Positions 48,454 through 56,878 of a stretch of 64,000 nucleotides of DNA are shown piece by piece. Origin of the DNA: Psychrobacter sp. NG25 (GTDB lineage: Bacteria > Pseudomonadota > Gammaproteobacteria > Pseudomonadales > Moraxellaceae). Under the pieces are notes generated by a model. The model had not been told where the DNA came from. It made no database searches and was given only the letters and a program-made list of their open reading frames with translations. Numbering within the stretch: the first letter of the stretch is position 1; each line of letters opens with the position of its first letter. The position numbers were made by a program, and so were the translations under genes. The DNA lies in assembly GCF_015234355.1 (NCBI RefSeq), contig NZ_JADGMV010000003.1, positions 1 through 64,000 on the forward strand, given 5' to 3'.

Positions 48454-49932
48454 ATGAATGATATTACGATGAATGATTTGATGGGATTGTTGCCTTATGC
48501 GCCAATCATTACCGTAGTGATTACGGTACTGGTGGTCATGATTACCATCGCAGTTAAACGCTCACATATGGTGACGGGTACAGTTACCGTCGTTGGTTTA
48601 AACATTGGCTTATTTACTTTGCTTGGTCAAATGACTGGCATCGTGAATAGTGGAACCATGATACCGAGTGCTGAACAGTTATTTGTAATTGATAACTTTG
48701 CTCAGTTTAATATGGTGATTATTTTTATCTGTGCATTGGCTTGTTGTACGCTGTCTTATGCGTACTTAGCAAACCTTAAGGATAATAAAGAAGAGCTGTA
48801 TCTGCTCATGTTGTTATCGACGATTGGTGCTTTGCTGATGGTCAGTGCTCAGCATTTAGCGTCATTCTTTATGAGCTTAGAGATGCTGTCTATACCACTG
48901 TACGGTATGCTGTCATACACCTATATGCGCAAAAACTCGCTAGAGTCTGGTCTAAAGTACCTAGTGCTATCTGCAACGGCATCGGCCACCTTGTTGATGG
49001 GTATGGCGTTTATTTATGCAGAAGTAGGGTCACTGGCCTTTAAGCCTATTAGTGTGGAATTGAGTAATCTTTTTGAATCGCCACTGTTGATATTGGGCGC
49101 GGCGATGATGATGTTTGGTATCGCGTTTAAATTGTCTGCTGCACCTTTTCATATGTGGACGCCAGATGTGTACGAGGGTGCACCAGCACCTATCGCGACC
49201 TTCTTGGCATCTGTATCAAAAGTTGCGATGATGGCGCTTGCGGTTCGCTTCTTAATTGATACTGCTTTGCTAGCATTACCCTCTGTGCAAATGCTATTGA
49301 TGGTAATGGCTACCTTGTCAATATTGGTCGGTAACTTGTTAGCCGTACGTCAGACTAGTCTGAAACGCCTACTGGGCTATTCTTCTATTTCCCATATGGG
49401 TTATGTGATGATCGTGATTGTCAGTATTGGTACGGCAGCAGATAGTATCTCTAGTATGTATATGGCTGTTTATGCGTTGACCTCTATCGGTGCCTTTGGC
49501 GTAGTGACTCTCATGTCGAGTCCGTATCGTCTATCTGGCGAAGCTGATGAGTTGACTCATTATCAAGGGCTGTTCTGGCGTCGTCCAGTGCTGACTGCTG
49601 TCATGACTATCATGATGTTGTCATTGGCGGGTATTCCGTTGACGGCAGGCTTTATCACGAAGCTATTTGCGATATTGGCTGCGGTACAAGGAACCAACTG
49701 GTTCTTAGCAGCAATGATTATTTTAGGCAGCTCGATCGGTTTATTCTATTATTTGCGCGTGATGCTTACGCTGTTCAAACGTCCTAAGCAGTTTATTGAG
49801 TTTGATGTTTCTGGACAATGGGCGATGCGTACTGGCGGTATCATGATTATTGCGGTGACAGCGATGATTATCTTCTTCGGTATCTTGCCGAGCAATATGA
49901 TTGAATGGTCAAGTTTGGCACGTATCTGGTAG
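48454..49932 (+). CDS. nuoN: NADH-quinone oxidoreductase subunit N
   Basis: A 492-residue antiporter-like subunit, last of the operon. Motifs: FFMSLEMLSIPLYGMLSY (membrane Glu), LKYLVLSATASATLLMG, FKLSAAPFHMWTPDVYEGAPAP, KRLLGYSSISHMGYVMI. A strong terminator follows after about 60 bases. Confidence 0.97.
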   Translation: MNDITMNDLMGLLPYAPIITVVITVLVVMITIAVKRSHMVTGTVTVVGLNIGLFTLLGQMTGIVNSGTMIPSAEQLFVIDNFAQFNMVIIFICALACCTLSYAYLANLKDNKEELYLLMLLSTIGALLMVSAQHLASFFMSLEMLSIPLYGMLSYTYMRKNSLESGLKYLVLSATASATLLMGMAFIYAEVGSLAFKPISVELSNLFESPLLILGAAMMMFGIAFKLSAAPFHMWTPDVYEGAPAPIATFLASVSKVAMMALAVRFLIDTALLALPSVQMLLMVMATLSILVGNLLAVRQTSLKRLLGYSSISHMGYVMIVIVSIGTAADSISSMYMAVYALTSIGAFGVVTLMSSPYRLSGEADELTHYQGLFWRRPVLTAVMTIMMLSLAGIPLTAGFITKLFAILAAVQGTNWFLAAMIILGSSIGLFYYLRVMLTLFKRPKQFIEFDVSGQWAMRTGGIMIIAVTAMIIFFGILPSNMIEWSSLARIW

Positions 49933-49993
49933 TCTTGAGAGAGGTGAGATAAGTCGCTGCATGTGGCTTATCTGCTGTTACGGTTAGAAAACC

Positions 49994-50036
49994 AAGATGC
50001 GCCAGCTTTGTGATAAGCTTGGCGCATCTTTTATTT
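49994..50036 (+). terminator. Rho-independent terminator of the nuo operon
   Basis: AAGATGCGCC (49994-50003) pairs with GGCGCATCTT (50021-50030), with further AGCTT/AAGCT pairing inside, followed by TTATTTT. It marks the operon end. Confidence 0.9.
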
Positions 50037-50080
50037 TGTATCGTTTAAAGTTTTTATAAAAATAACTATAGTCAAAGAGG

Positions 50081-50175
50081 TCTAAAACAGCTACAAGGCA
50101 GCCGACTGCAGATAGTACAATTCGTACATCTAAGGAGGGTAACGCCGTAGCTATTTAGTGGTTCTCTAACTATAA
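50081..50175 (+). repeat. Structured dispersed repeat, copy A
   Basis: The best-folding copy of a three-member family. Outer arms AGCTAC (50089-50094) and GTAGCT (50147-50152) enclose hairpin GCAG-CCGA-CTGC and hairpin AGAT-A-GTAC-AATTC-GTAC-ATCT, followed by unpaired AAGGAGGGTAACGCC. The AAGGAGG sequence looks like a strong ribosome site, yet no start codon follows at the right distance. It lies between the nuo terminator and fpr. Confidence 0.7.
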
Positions 50176-50201
50176 CAATAAAAAGCGAGTGGCTAATTAT
50201 T

Positions 50202-51035
50202 ATGAGTGACAATATTCAAACGGTAACCGTGCTCAGCAAAACCACGTGGACGCCAAACCTATTTAGTTTTACGGTCAGCCGTCCTGACAGCTTTAAGTTT
50301 ACTGCCGGTCAGTTCGTGCGCTTGGGTGTCAATCCCAGTCGACTGAAGTACTATACAGAGCAGAGTGGCAAGTCTGATGCTGATATATCTGATGAGGCAT
50401 TAGATGAAGATATCTTTCGCGCTTATTCGATTATCTCTTCACCATTCGACGAAGTATTAGAGTTTTTCTCTATCGTTATTCCTGACGGGGCATTTACCTC
50501 ACAGTTGCAACACTTACAAGTAGGGGATGAGTTGCTTCTCAACACCTTACCATTTGGATTTTTAACATTGGCGCGTTATCAAAAGCCACTGCCCAAGGAT
50601 CTATGGTTGCTCGCAACAGGTACGGGTTTGGCACCATTTTTATCCATGCTACAGGATTTGAAAACGTGGGAAGATTACGAACATATTGTATTGGCTTATA
50701 GCGCTCGATCGCTAGAGGAGCTTGCTTACGTTGAAAAAATTGAAAGCCTGCAAGCAGACTTTGGCTCGTTGGTTGAGAATCCAGCAAAGTTAATATTTAT
50801 CCCTATCGTGACTCGTGAACCTGTTGAAGGTGCATTGACAGAACGTCTGCCAAGGCTGCTACTGGATGGTACGTTGCAAGCGCGTGCAGGCATCGATTTA
50901 GATATCGAGACTACCCATGTCATGCTATGTGGCAACCCAGATATGGTGGATGACACCAAAGAAGCATTAAAGTCGCTAGGACTGGTGATGAATCGACGAG
51001 GCGAGGGCAATATCGCTGTAGAGAACTATTGGTAG
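50202..51035 (+). CDS. fpr: Ferredoxin--NADP reductase
   Basis: A 277-residue flavoprotein that exchanges electrons between NADPH and ferredoxin or flavodoxin. The FAD domain shows FTAGQFVRLGV, FRAYSIISSP (RxYS) and a DGAFTSQL segment; the NADP domain shows LLATGTGLAPFLSML, CGNPDMVDD and the C-terminal GEGNIAVENYW. An acidic insert (EQSGKSDADISDEALDED) sits just before RAYS. It is a single-gene unit ended by a terminator. Confidence 0.94.
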   Translation: MSDNIQTVTVLSKTTWTPNLFSFTVSRPDSFKFTAGQFVRLGVNPSRLKYYTEQSGKSDADISDEALDEDIFRAYSIISSPFDEVLEFFSIVIPDGAFTSQLQHLQVGDELLLNTLPFGFLTLARYQKPLPKDLWLLATGTGLAPFLSMLQDLKTWEDYEHIVLAYSARSLEELAYVEKIESLQADFGSLVENPAKLIFIPIVTREPVEGALTERLPRLLLDGTLQARAGIDLDIETTHVMLCGNPDMVDDTKEALKSLGLVMNRRGEGNIAVENYW

Positions 51036-51080
51036 CCATATAACTGGTTTGAGTATTCTATAGATCTGCTTTGACAAAAT

Positions 51081-51129
51081 AAAAACGCTGAGCTTCAAAG
51101 ACTATTGTTTTTGAAGCTCAGCGTTTTTT
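51081..51129. terminator. Bidirectional Rho-independent terminator
   Basis: AAAAACGCTGAGCTTCAAA pairs with TTTGAAGCTCAGCGTTTTT around a short loop, a ~19-bp stem with A and T tracts, between convergent genes. Confidence 0.93.
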
Positions 51130-51143
51130 ATACGGTGAAACAG

Positions 51144-51923
51144 TTAAACTTGGCTTGGTTCAGTCGCATCATCTACGGGATTGACAGGACCTTGCATCAA
51201 CTCAGGTTCATCATCGTCACTAATGATATCTTCGTTACTACTTGCGGCTAGTAAGTCACGATAATTAATCTGAGTCTTTAAAATCATTTGCTCTTCTTCA
51301 AGTTCGCCATAATTCACTTGTACCTTATGCAAGGTACTCATGATTTTTTTGTTCTTTTTTAGCCAGCGATTGATATCAATGTAAATGATTTCATCTTTTG
51401 CACGGGCAATATTGATATAAGAGAGCAGAAATCCTAATGGGTCTTTTTTAAGAATACTGTGATAGAACCAGACGAACAGTTTGACACCTTGGCGTTTGAG
51501 AAAAGACTCGCAGCGTAAGTTAAGTACGTCAGTATAAGTCTGCTGACCAAATACAAAACGTTGGACATTACGATCGAGCTGAACATGAATCAAGCCAAAG
51601 TTACTCGCGATTTCCACATAAATGCCTGACACGTTAATCGTACAGTACAAGCGGAACCAGTCATCATGCATCTCAACACGCAACTCTAAAATGGCCTTTA
51701 CGTTATCTGTGACGAATTTCTGTAGTGCGTCATTGACGTACTCTTGTGTCACTGGCAGCGCAAGTTCATCTTCAAATTTATCCGTTGTTCTATCATATAT
51801 CTGTCTGATAGATTGGGTAAGGCGCTCCCAGCCACCGCTGAATGACTCGTCAAATCGGTAGCCTAAATTTTCAAAGAATTCGTCAAAATTGTCTGAAGTA
51901 TCTATGTTATCAAAATCACTCAA
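51144..51923 (-). CDS. Hypothetical protein with acidic ends
   Basis: A 259-residue soluble protein I do not recognise. The N-terminal ~50 residues are Asp/Phe-rich (FDNIDTSDNFDEFFENLGY), the middle (60-200) looks well folded (WFRLYCTINVSGIYVEIAS, GVKLFVWFYHSIL, EIIYIDINRWLKKNKK), and the tail is acidic (DIISDDDEPEL). No signal peptide or membrane helix. It is probably a lineage-specific conserved protein. It stands alone. Confidence 0.75.
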   Translation of the reverse strand: MSDFDNIDTSDNFDEFFENLGYRFDESFSGGWERLTQSIRQIYDRTTDKFEDELALPVTQEYVNDALQKFVTDNVKAILELRVEMHDDWFRLYCTINVSGIYVEIASNFGLIHVQLDRNVQRFVFGQQTYTDVLNLRCESFLKRQGVKLFVWFYHSILKKDPLGFLLSYINIARAKDEIIYIDINRWLKKNKKIMSTLHKVQVNYGELEEEQMILKTQINYRDLLAASSNEDIISDDDEPELMQGPVNPVDDATEPSQV

Positions 51924-52356
51924 ACTTCTTATCCTTATCGTTATCGGGGTGCATCATTGTATAGAGCGCTCAGAACCGCTGATCAAAAGTAGTTGATGGA
52001 CTGTTATTGATAATACGATGCTTATTGAAATACAGTATATATCAAATATGATGGCTTCAAAATGCACACATGTACTTTGTAGTCATTCATTCTATCGATA
52101 TAGAACATCAGAATATATCCCTGACATCGATTATTTTGGGGAAATATAAATTGTGGGTAATAAGAAATCTATTTTTTATAATAGTGTTCACCCTATAAAC
52201 GTTGGTATATAAGATGCTTACAGCGCAATCATTAACGCTTTATCATCTGGCGTATGCGATTTGTATTAGGTTTGACGGTATTTTTTTAATCATTCGACTA
52301 AAGAATTGTAAACCTTGTATGAGTGCGTTAGATTGCTAACGTACAGGTTCTCGTGG

Positions 52357-52383
52357 TGACATGATTCTATGTCATGGTATGAT
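52357..52383 (+). promoter_or_regulatory. Candidate promoter with an overlapping palindrome
   Basis: The 549-base gap 51924-52472 holds no supported gene. Near its right end is the inverted repeat TGACAT-GATTCT-ATGTCA (52357-52374), followed at once by an extended -10 box TGGTATGAT (52375-52383). The palindrome occupies the spacer where a repressor or activator could act on the TonB-like gene. This is a visual call. Confidence 0.4.
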
Positions 52384-52472
52384 AGCGCCAGAATAAATCA
52401 TACATACCATTATGATGCTTATTTTTTGCTGTTTTATACTTATAAGCTCGTACCCATAAGCTGAGATCGACT

Positions 52473-53360
52473 GTGGCCTATATTAAAGATTCACAAAGCT
52501 ATCACTTTTCCGCACAAGTACCTAAGCGAGATATTAGCTTACCTGTTGCTATCGTTATCGCAGTTGGTGTACATGCGCTTATTATTTTTGGTGTTAGTTT
52601 TTCTATGGGGAAAGACCCCGCTGCGATGATGCAAGATGTCGCAAAAGCACTGACTGACAATATGAAGCCAAATGAAGATGCTCACTTTATTGCTGATGCC
52701 TCCCAAGAAGGTGGTGGTACGGTACAAGAGCAACTGAGGCAAGAAACGGATCAGATTAGCCCATTGTCCGCTGAGCAAATGAGTGAGACACAAGATGTGA
52801 TTAGCTTGCAACGGCAGGTTCGACAGCAGCAGTATCAAGAGAGCTACCTACGTACTACTTTGAGTTGGCGTCAGGCCAATGTAGAGTCGGATAATGACAG
52901 CAAAGAAGCACAAGATGACATGATTGCACAAGAGGAGCGTCTGCGAAAACAAGTCGCCACCTTGGAAGCTCAGTTGTCTCAGCGCCAGCAAGTGTATGCC
53001 ACCAAATCGAAAGTGGTGACTGTCGATAGTAATTCAACGACACGCGGTGCAGCAGCGGACTATATCAATACGTTTCGTGAACATGTCGAGCGCATCGGCA
53101 ATCTACATTATCCCGTACAAGCGCGCGCGCAAGGGATCACTGGTGAAGTACGTCTGATGGTAATCATTAGTAGCGATGGTAATATTAAAGCCATTCGCTT
53201 ACTTGAGAGCTCAAACTCAACGATATTAGACGAAGCGGCCAAACAGTCGGTTAGACAAGCCGCGCCTTTTGGTGAGTTCACCAAAGATATGAGTGATATT
53301 GTCGAGTTACGTTTGATTCGTACTTATCAATACAGCGATAAAGTGAATGTGACTTATTAA
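52473..53360 (+). CDS. TonB family energy-transducing protein
   Basis: A 295-residue protein with one N-terminal membrane helix (LPVAIVIAVGVHALIIFGVSF, with the conserved His of TonB) and a C-terminal TonB domain (~205-290: IGNLHYPVQARAQGITGEVRLMVIISSDGNIKAIRLLESS). The middle is a Gln/Glu-rich coiled coil (~85-180), not the Pro-rich rod of classic TonB. The start is GTG with a weak GAGA site. No exbB/exbD is adjacent, so its partner and target are unknown. Confidence 0.88.
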   Translation: MAYIKDSQSYHFSAQVPKRDISLPVAIVIAVGVHALIIFGVSFSMGKDPAAMMQDVAKALTDNMKPNEDAHFIADASQEGGGTVQEQLRQETDQISPLSAEQMSETQDVISLQRQVRQQQYQESYLRTTLSWRQANVESDNDSKEAQDDMIAQEERLRKQVATLEAQLSQRQQVYATKSKVVTVDSNSTTRGAAADYINTFREHVERIGNLHYPVQARAQGITGEVRLMVIISSDGNIKAIRLLESSNSTILDEAAKQSVRQAAPFGEFTKDMSDIVELRLIRTYQYSDKVNVTY

Positions 53361-53397
53361 GATGCTTCTTAAGATGGTTCAAATGTAATCAATGATG

Positions 53398-53442
53398 AAA
53401 ACTAGAATAAAGCATAGTAATTCATGTTTTATTCTAGTTTTT
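53398..53442 (+). terminator. Rho-independent terminator
   Basis: AAAACTAGAATAAA pairs with TTTATTCTAGTTTT around a 16-base loop; a T-run follows. A/T-rich but long and perfect. It ends the TonB-like gene. Confidence 0.75.
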
Positions 53443-53494
53443 GTATGACAAACACCCAAATTCATAAAACACAGCTATAAAATAAAGAGTCAGT

Positions 53495-54379
53495 ATGGAA
53501 TTTTTAGGTTTTACCATAGATATTGCGGCCTTAACCAGTAATGCAGTAAGTTTGGTTATAAAAGTAGCACTAGCGATATTGATATTCGTCGTAGGACGTT
53601 GGCTTGCCAAAAAATCGGTCGCTATCGCACAAAAAATCATGCTGCGTAGTCACTTAGATGACACGGTTTCTAGCTTTTTGGGTCGTTTAATCTACGGCGT
53701 GCTATTGGTAATAGTCGCACTAGCAGCACTTAGCAAAGTTGGTGTGCAGACGACTTCAGTTGTCGCCATATTAGGTGGTGCAGCCGTTGCGATTGGTCTG
53801 TCACTGAAAGATCAACTGTCTAACTTTGCCGCTGGTATCATGATTGTGACGTTTCGCCCGTTTGTACGCGGTGATTATGTGCAAATACTGGGTCACACAG
53901 GTACGGTGACAGAGATCAGTTTGATTAATACGCATCTGACCACGACCACCAATCACGATATTATTATCCCTAACGGTGACATCACCACAACCGCGACTAT
54001 CAACTATTCGTCGTTACCCAATCGCCGCGTGGATATCACTATCGGTATTGGTTATGATGCCGATATTAAGACCGCAAAAGACATCATGATAAAGCTGGCC
54101 ACCGACAATCCGTTGGCATTTACTGACCCTGAACCTATCGTCCGTGTGACCAATTTAGGGGACAATTCAGTGGACCTGACCTTGAACGTTTGGACTACCA
54201 ATGCGGACTGGTGGAGCATGCAATGTGATTTACTTGAGCAGTTTAAATATGCGCTTGATGACAATAAAATCGACATTCCATTCCCGCAGCGCAGTGTACA
54301 TGTTAAAGGTTTAGAGATGTTGATGGGCAACAAAAACGAATCGCCATTGCCATCTTTAGACAAAGATCAAAACCTTTAA
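53495..54379 (+). CDS. mscS: Small-conductance mechanosensitive channel (MscS family)
   Basis: A 294-residue channel that opens under membrane tension. Three helices end with the Gly/Ala-rich pore helix TSVVAILGGAAVAIGLSLKDQLSNFAAGIMI. A beta domain follows (FVRGDYVQILGHTGTVTEISLINTHL; IIPNGDI), then the cytoplasmic cage. The length matches E. coli MscS (286). It is a single-gene unit, convergent with ybeY. Confidence 0.94.
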   Translation: MEFLGFTIDIAALTSNAVSLVIKVALAILIFVVGRWLAKKSVAIAQKIMLRSHLDDTVSSFLGRLIYGVLLVIVALAALSKVGVQTTSVVAILGGAAVAIGLSLKDQLSNFAAGIMIVTFRPFVRGDYVQILGHTGTVTEISLINTHLTTTTNHDIIIPNGDITTTATINYSSLPNRRVDITIGIGYDADIKTAKDIMIKLATDNPLAFTDPEPIVRVTNLGDNSVDLTLNVWTTNADWWSMQCDLLEQFKYALDDNKIDIPFPQRSVHVKGLEMLMGNKNESPLPSLDKDQNL

Positions 54380-54389
54380 ATCGTATTCA

Positions 54390-55004
54390 TTATAAATAGG
54401 GGTTTGGTAGGTTTAGGCCTGCCAAAACCTCAATTTCAAACTGCTCCATCTCATCTTGTTCAGCTTGTCCAAGCTCATGATCAAATCCAAGCAAGTGCAG
54501 CACACCATGTGTTAATAGATGGCTAATGTGCTGTGCGACTGTTTTCTCTTGTTCTGCGGCTTCACGCACTATGACGTCATGGCAAATAATCAGCTCACCA
54601 AGCGCTAAGGTCGGCATCAGCCCGATGATAGCGGCTGGCAAGTCACTAGGATAAGACAGAATGTTGGTCGCATAATCCTTGCCTCGTGCTTCCAAATTCA
54701 ACTCACGACCTTCAGTCTCATCAGTGATATATATATCGAGTGATTTGGCTTTTTCTTGCCATAATTCAACATCAATATCTGCAAAATAAGGCAGTACTAA
54801 ACCACTATTAATTTGCTTATCTATGTAATCTAAAGTTGCCACCATCACAGGTAATAGCGTGTCACGATGATAAAAAGTATCGAGTAGTGTGTCATCAATA
54901 CTACTCGTTGCACTGATGTCTAATATCTCAAAGCTTTCATCATTATTAGTGATATCAGTTGCCTTATTTTGGTTAGAGTTCTCATTATCGTCATACTGGC
55001 TCAT
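54390..55004 (-). CDS. ybeY: rRNA maturation endoribonuclease YbeY
   Basis: A 204-residue zinc-dependent nuclease for 16S rRNA maturation and ribosome quality control. The active site HGVLHLLGFDH holds the three His ligands. Other motifs: TNILSYPSD and GELIICHDVI. About 40 extra N-terminal residues (Asn/Asp-rich) precede the core. It follows phoH with a terminator-like hairpin between them. Confidence 0.94.
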   Translation of the reverse strand: MSQYDDNENSNQNKATDITNNDESFEILDISATSSIDDTLLDTFYHRDTLLPVMVATLDYIDKQINSGLVLPYFADIDVELWQEKAKSLDIYITDETEGRELNLEARGKDYATNILSYPSDLPAAIIGLMPTLALGELIICHDVIVREAAEQEKTVAQHISHLLTHGVLHLLGFDHELGQAEQDEMEQFEIEVLAGLNLPNPYL

Positions 55005-55111
55005 GTTTTTCTCTCCTTACTCTATTATCATGCCATTTTTTTAATTTGCTAAAACTACTCAAGGCTAAATTACTAACCCTAATCTACTACGCTAATTATC
55101 AGTCTAGCAGC

Positions 55112-55147
55112 AAAAAACCGGACTACTAATCAGTAATCCGGTTTTGC
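55112..55147. terminator. Terminator-like hairpin between phoH and ybeY
   Basis: AAACCGGA pairs with TCCGGTTT around a 14-base interval, with A and T tracts on both sides. On the minus strand it lies after the phoH stop and before ybeY, so it should partly separate the two genes. Confidence 0.7.
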
Positions 55148-55194
55148 ATTTCTATATTTGCACTTCTAAGGTGGCAAATATCAAACCTGCCATT

Positions 55195-56298
55195 TTATAG
55201 CTTGGCTGCAGCATTAGCGATAGCTTGTCTGCGCTCTTGTTCTTTGATGCGCTCAAACTTACGTTTTTCTTCTAATATGATTTGTTCTTCATCAAACACA
55301 TCATACGCTTCGACGATTTTTTGTACCAGTTGATGGCGTACCACATCTTTTGAGTCAAATTTAGTGATATGAATCTCTTCAATACCGCTTAAGATTTCCA
55401 TCGCTTGTGCTAAGCCAGACTTGTGACCACGGGGTAAATCCACTTGGGTGACGTCACCAGTAATGACAGCTCGTGAGCCAAATCCCAAACGGGTCAAAAA
55501 CATTTTCATCTGTTCAGGCGTGGTGTTCTGCGCTTCATCCAAGATGACAAACGAGTTGTTTAATGTACGACCGCGCATATAGGCAAGGGGTGCGATTTCG
55601 ATGACTTGTTTTTCGATCAGCTTGCCAACTTTTTCAACGCCGATCATCTCATATAGCGCATCGTATAATGGACGCAAGTAGGGATCGATTTTTTGCGTCA
55701 AATCACCCGGTAAAAAGCCCAGTTTTTCACCAGCTTCTACCGCTGGACGCACGAGTAAAATTCGCTCAATCTCATTACGCTCAAGCATATCCACGGCGCA
55801 GGCAACCGCTAGATACGTTTTACCAGTACCAGCAGGACCAATACCAAATGAGACGTCAGAGTTCAGCACACTTTGGACATAGGTCTGCTGGTTGCCACCG
55901 CGAGGAATAATACGACCTTTACGGGTGCGCAAGCTAACGGGCGTAAATTCACTAGCAATATCGAAATCTTCTTCTTTGGCAGCTTCTTCTGCCTGTTGTG
56001 CATCGGCTGCCATGTCTTCGTCACGAGAGATACTTGATTGGATAATGAGATGCAGCTCTTCTGCGCTGATGTCTTTTTTGTTTTGTGCTTCATCTACCAT
56101 CTTGTAGATAATACGCTCACCACGCTCAACACCAGTCACATCACCGCTCAGGCAAAAATCACCTTGACGCTGCATGATTTTGATATCGAGGCGTTTTTGG
56201 ATGTATTTCATGTGATTGTTGTATTCACCTAGCACGATTTTGAGCTGTGCTGGCGTCAATGATTCAAACTTTATACGGCGGCTCATGGAATCAGTCAA
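55195..56298 (-). CDS. ybeZ: PhoH family ATPase (YbeZ type)
   Basis: A 367-residue protein with an N-terminal KH-like region (~1-90) and the PhoH P-loop domain: Walker A GPAGTGKTYLAVACA, RPAVEAGEKLGFLPGD, Walker B SFVILDEAQNTT, VITGDVTQVDLP. YbeZ works with YbeY in RNA metabolism. I chose TTG 56298 because AAGGA lies seven bases before it; ATG 56286 is the alternative. Confidence 0.92.
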   Translation of the reverse strand: MTDSMSRRIKFESLTPAQLKIVLGEYNNHMKYIQKRLDIKIMQRQGDFCLSGDVTGVERGERIIYKMVDEAQNKKDISAEELHLIIQSSISRDEDMAADAQQAEEAAKEEDFDIASEFTPVSLRTRKGRIIPRGGNQQTYVQSVLNSDVSFGIGPAGTGKTYLAVACAVDMLERNEIERILLVRPAVEAGEKLGFLPGDLTQKIDPYLRPLYDALYEMIGVEKVGKLIEKQVIEIAPLAYMRGRTLNNSFVILDEAQNTTPEQMKMFLTRLGFGSRAVITGDVTQVDLPRGHKSGLAQAMEILSGIEEIHITKFDSKDVVRHQLVQKIVEAYDVFDEEQIILEEKRKFERIKEQERRQAIANAAAKL

Positions 56299-56394
56299 GC
56301 GATTATCCTTTTATTGTGTGCCCAAAGTGATGTTGTTTTATTAAGCTTTGGACTTAAGAGATAAAGTAGTCGGTCGTTATTGTCTTGGCTTTAA

Positions 56395-56499
56395 ATGGTA
56401 GAGATAGAAATGACGGTAGCAGTGCTATTAGTTTTGTTGTTTGTTTTAGGAATGGTGATAAGTAACGGTCTTGCCTTTATTATGGTAGATAGTTTTTAA
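56395..56499 (+). CDS. Possible 34-residue single-pass membrane microprotein
   Basis: In the 580-base gap between phoH and ubiH, a short frame from ATG 56395 to TAA 56497-56499 encodes one hydrophobic segment (VAVLLVLLFVLGMVISNGLAF) with an acidic start (MVEIEM). An internal ATG at 56410 has GAGA upstream. The rest of the gap holds no supported feature except the ubiH promoter area. Could be chance. Confidence 0.3.
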   Translation: MVEIEMTVAVLLVLLFVLGMVISNGLAFIMVDSF

Positions 56500-56878
56500 A
56501 TTTCAAGCCATACATCATATACGTGACGCTGTTTTTGTATGGTGATTGCAATCGTTAGTAGTTTTTTAATAATTTTAGTAGAGTGCATTTTTCAGGTTTG
56601 GTTACTTCTCAATGCTTCGTGGTTACTGCGTTCATTGTTATCAATATTAAAGCTGTTTTAGTACACGTTTTGCCTACCGTTAACCGCACAGAATAATGGG
56701 TTATTTGTGTTAATCTATTGAGTCTATCATAGTGTTCTCTGATTGCACCTAAAACAGAGTTAACTTGACCAAAGGTCATCAGATTTCAGTGACTGCTAGC
56801 AGCAATTAATTAGCAGCAACCAATAGCCCACTGATCAATTATAGAAAGCACGCCCCATATAATAAAGTAGGAATAATA

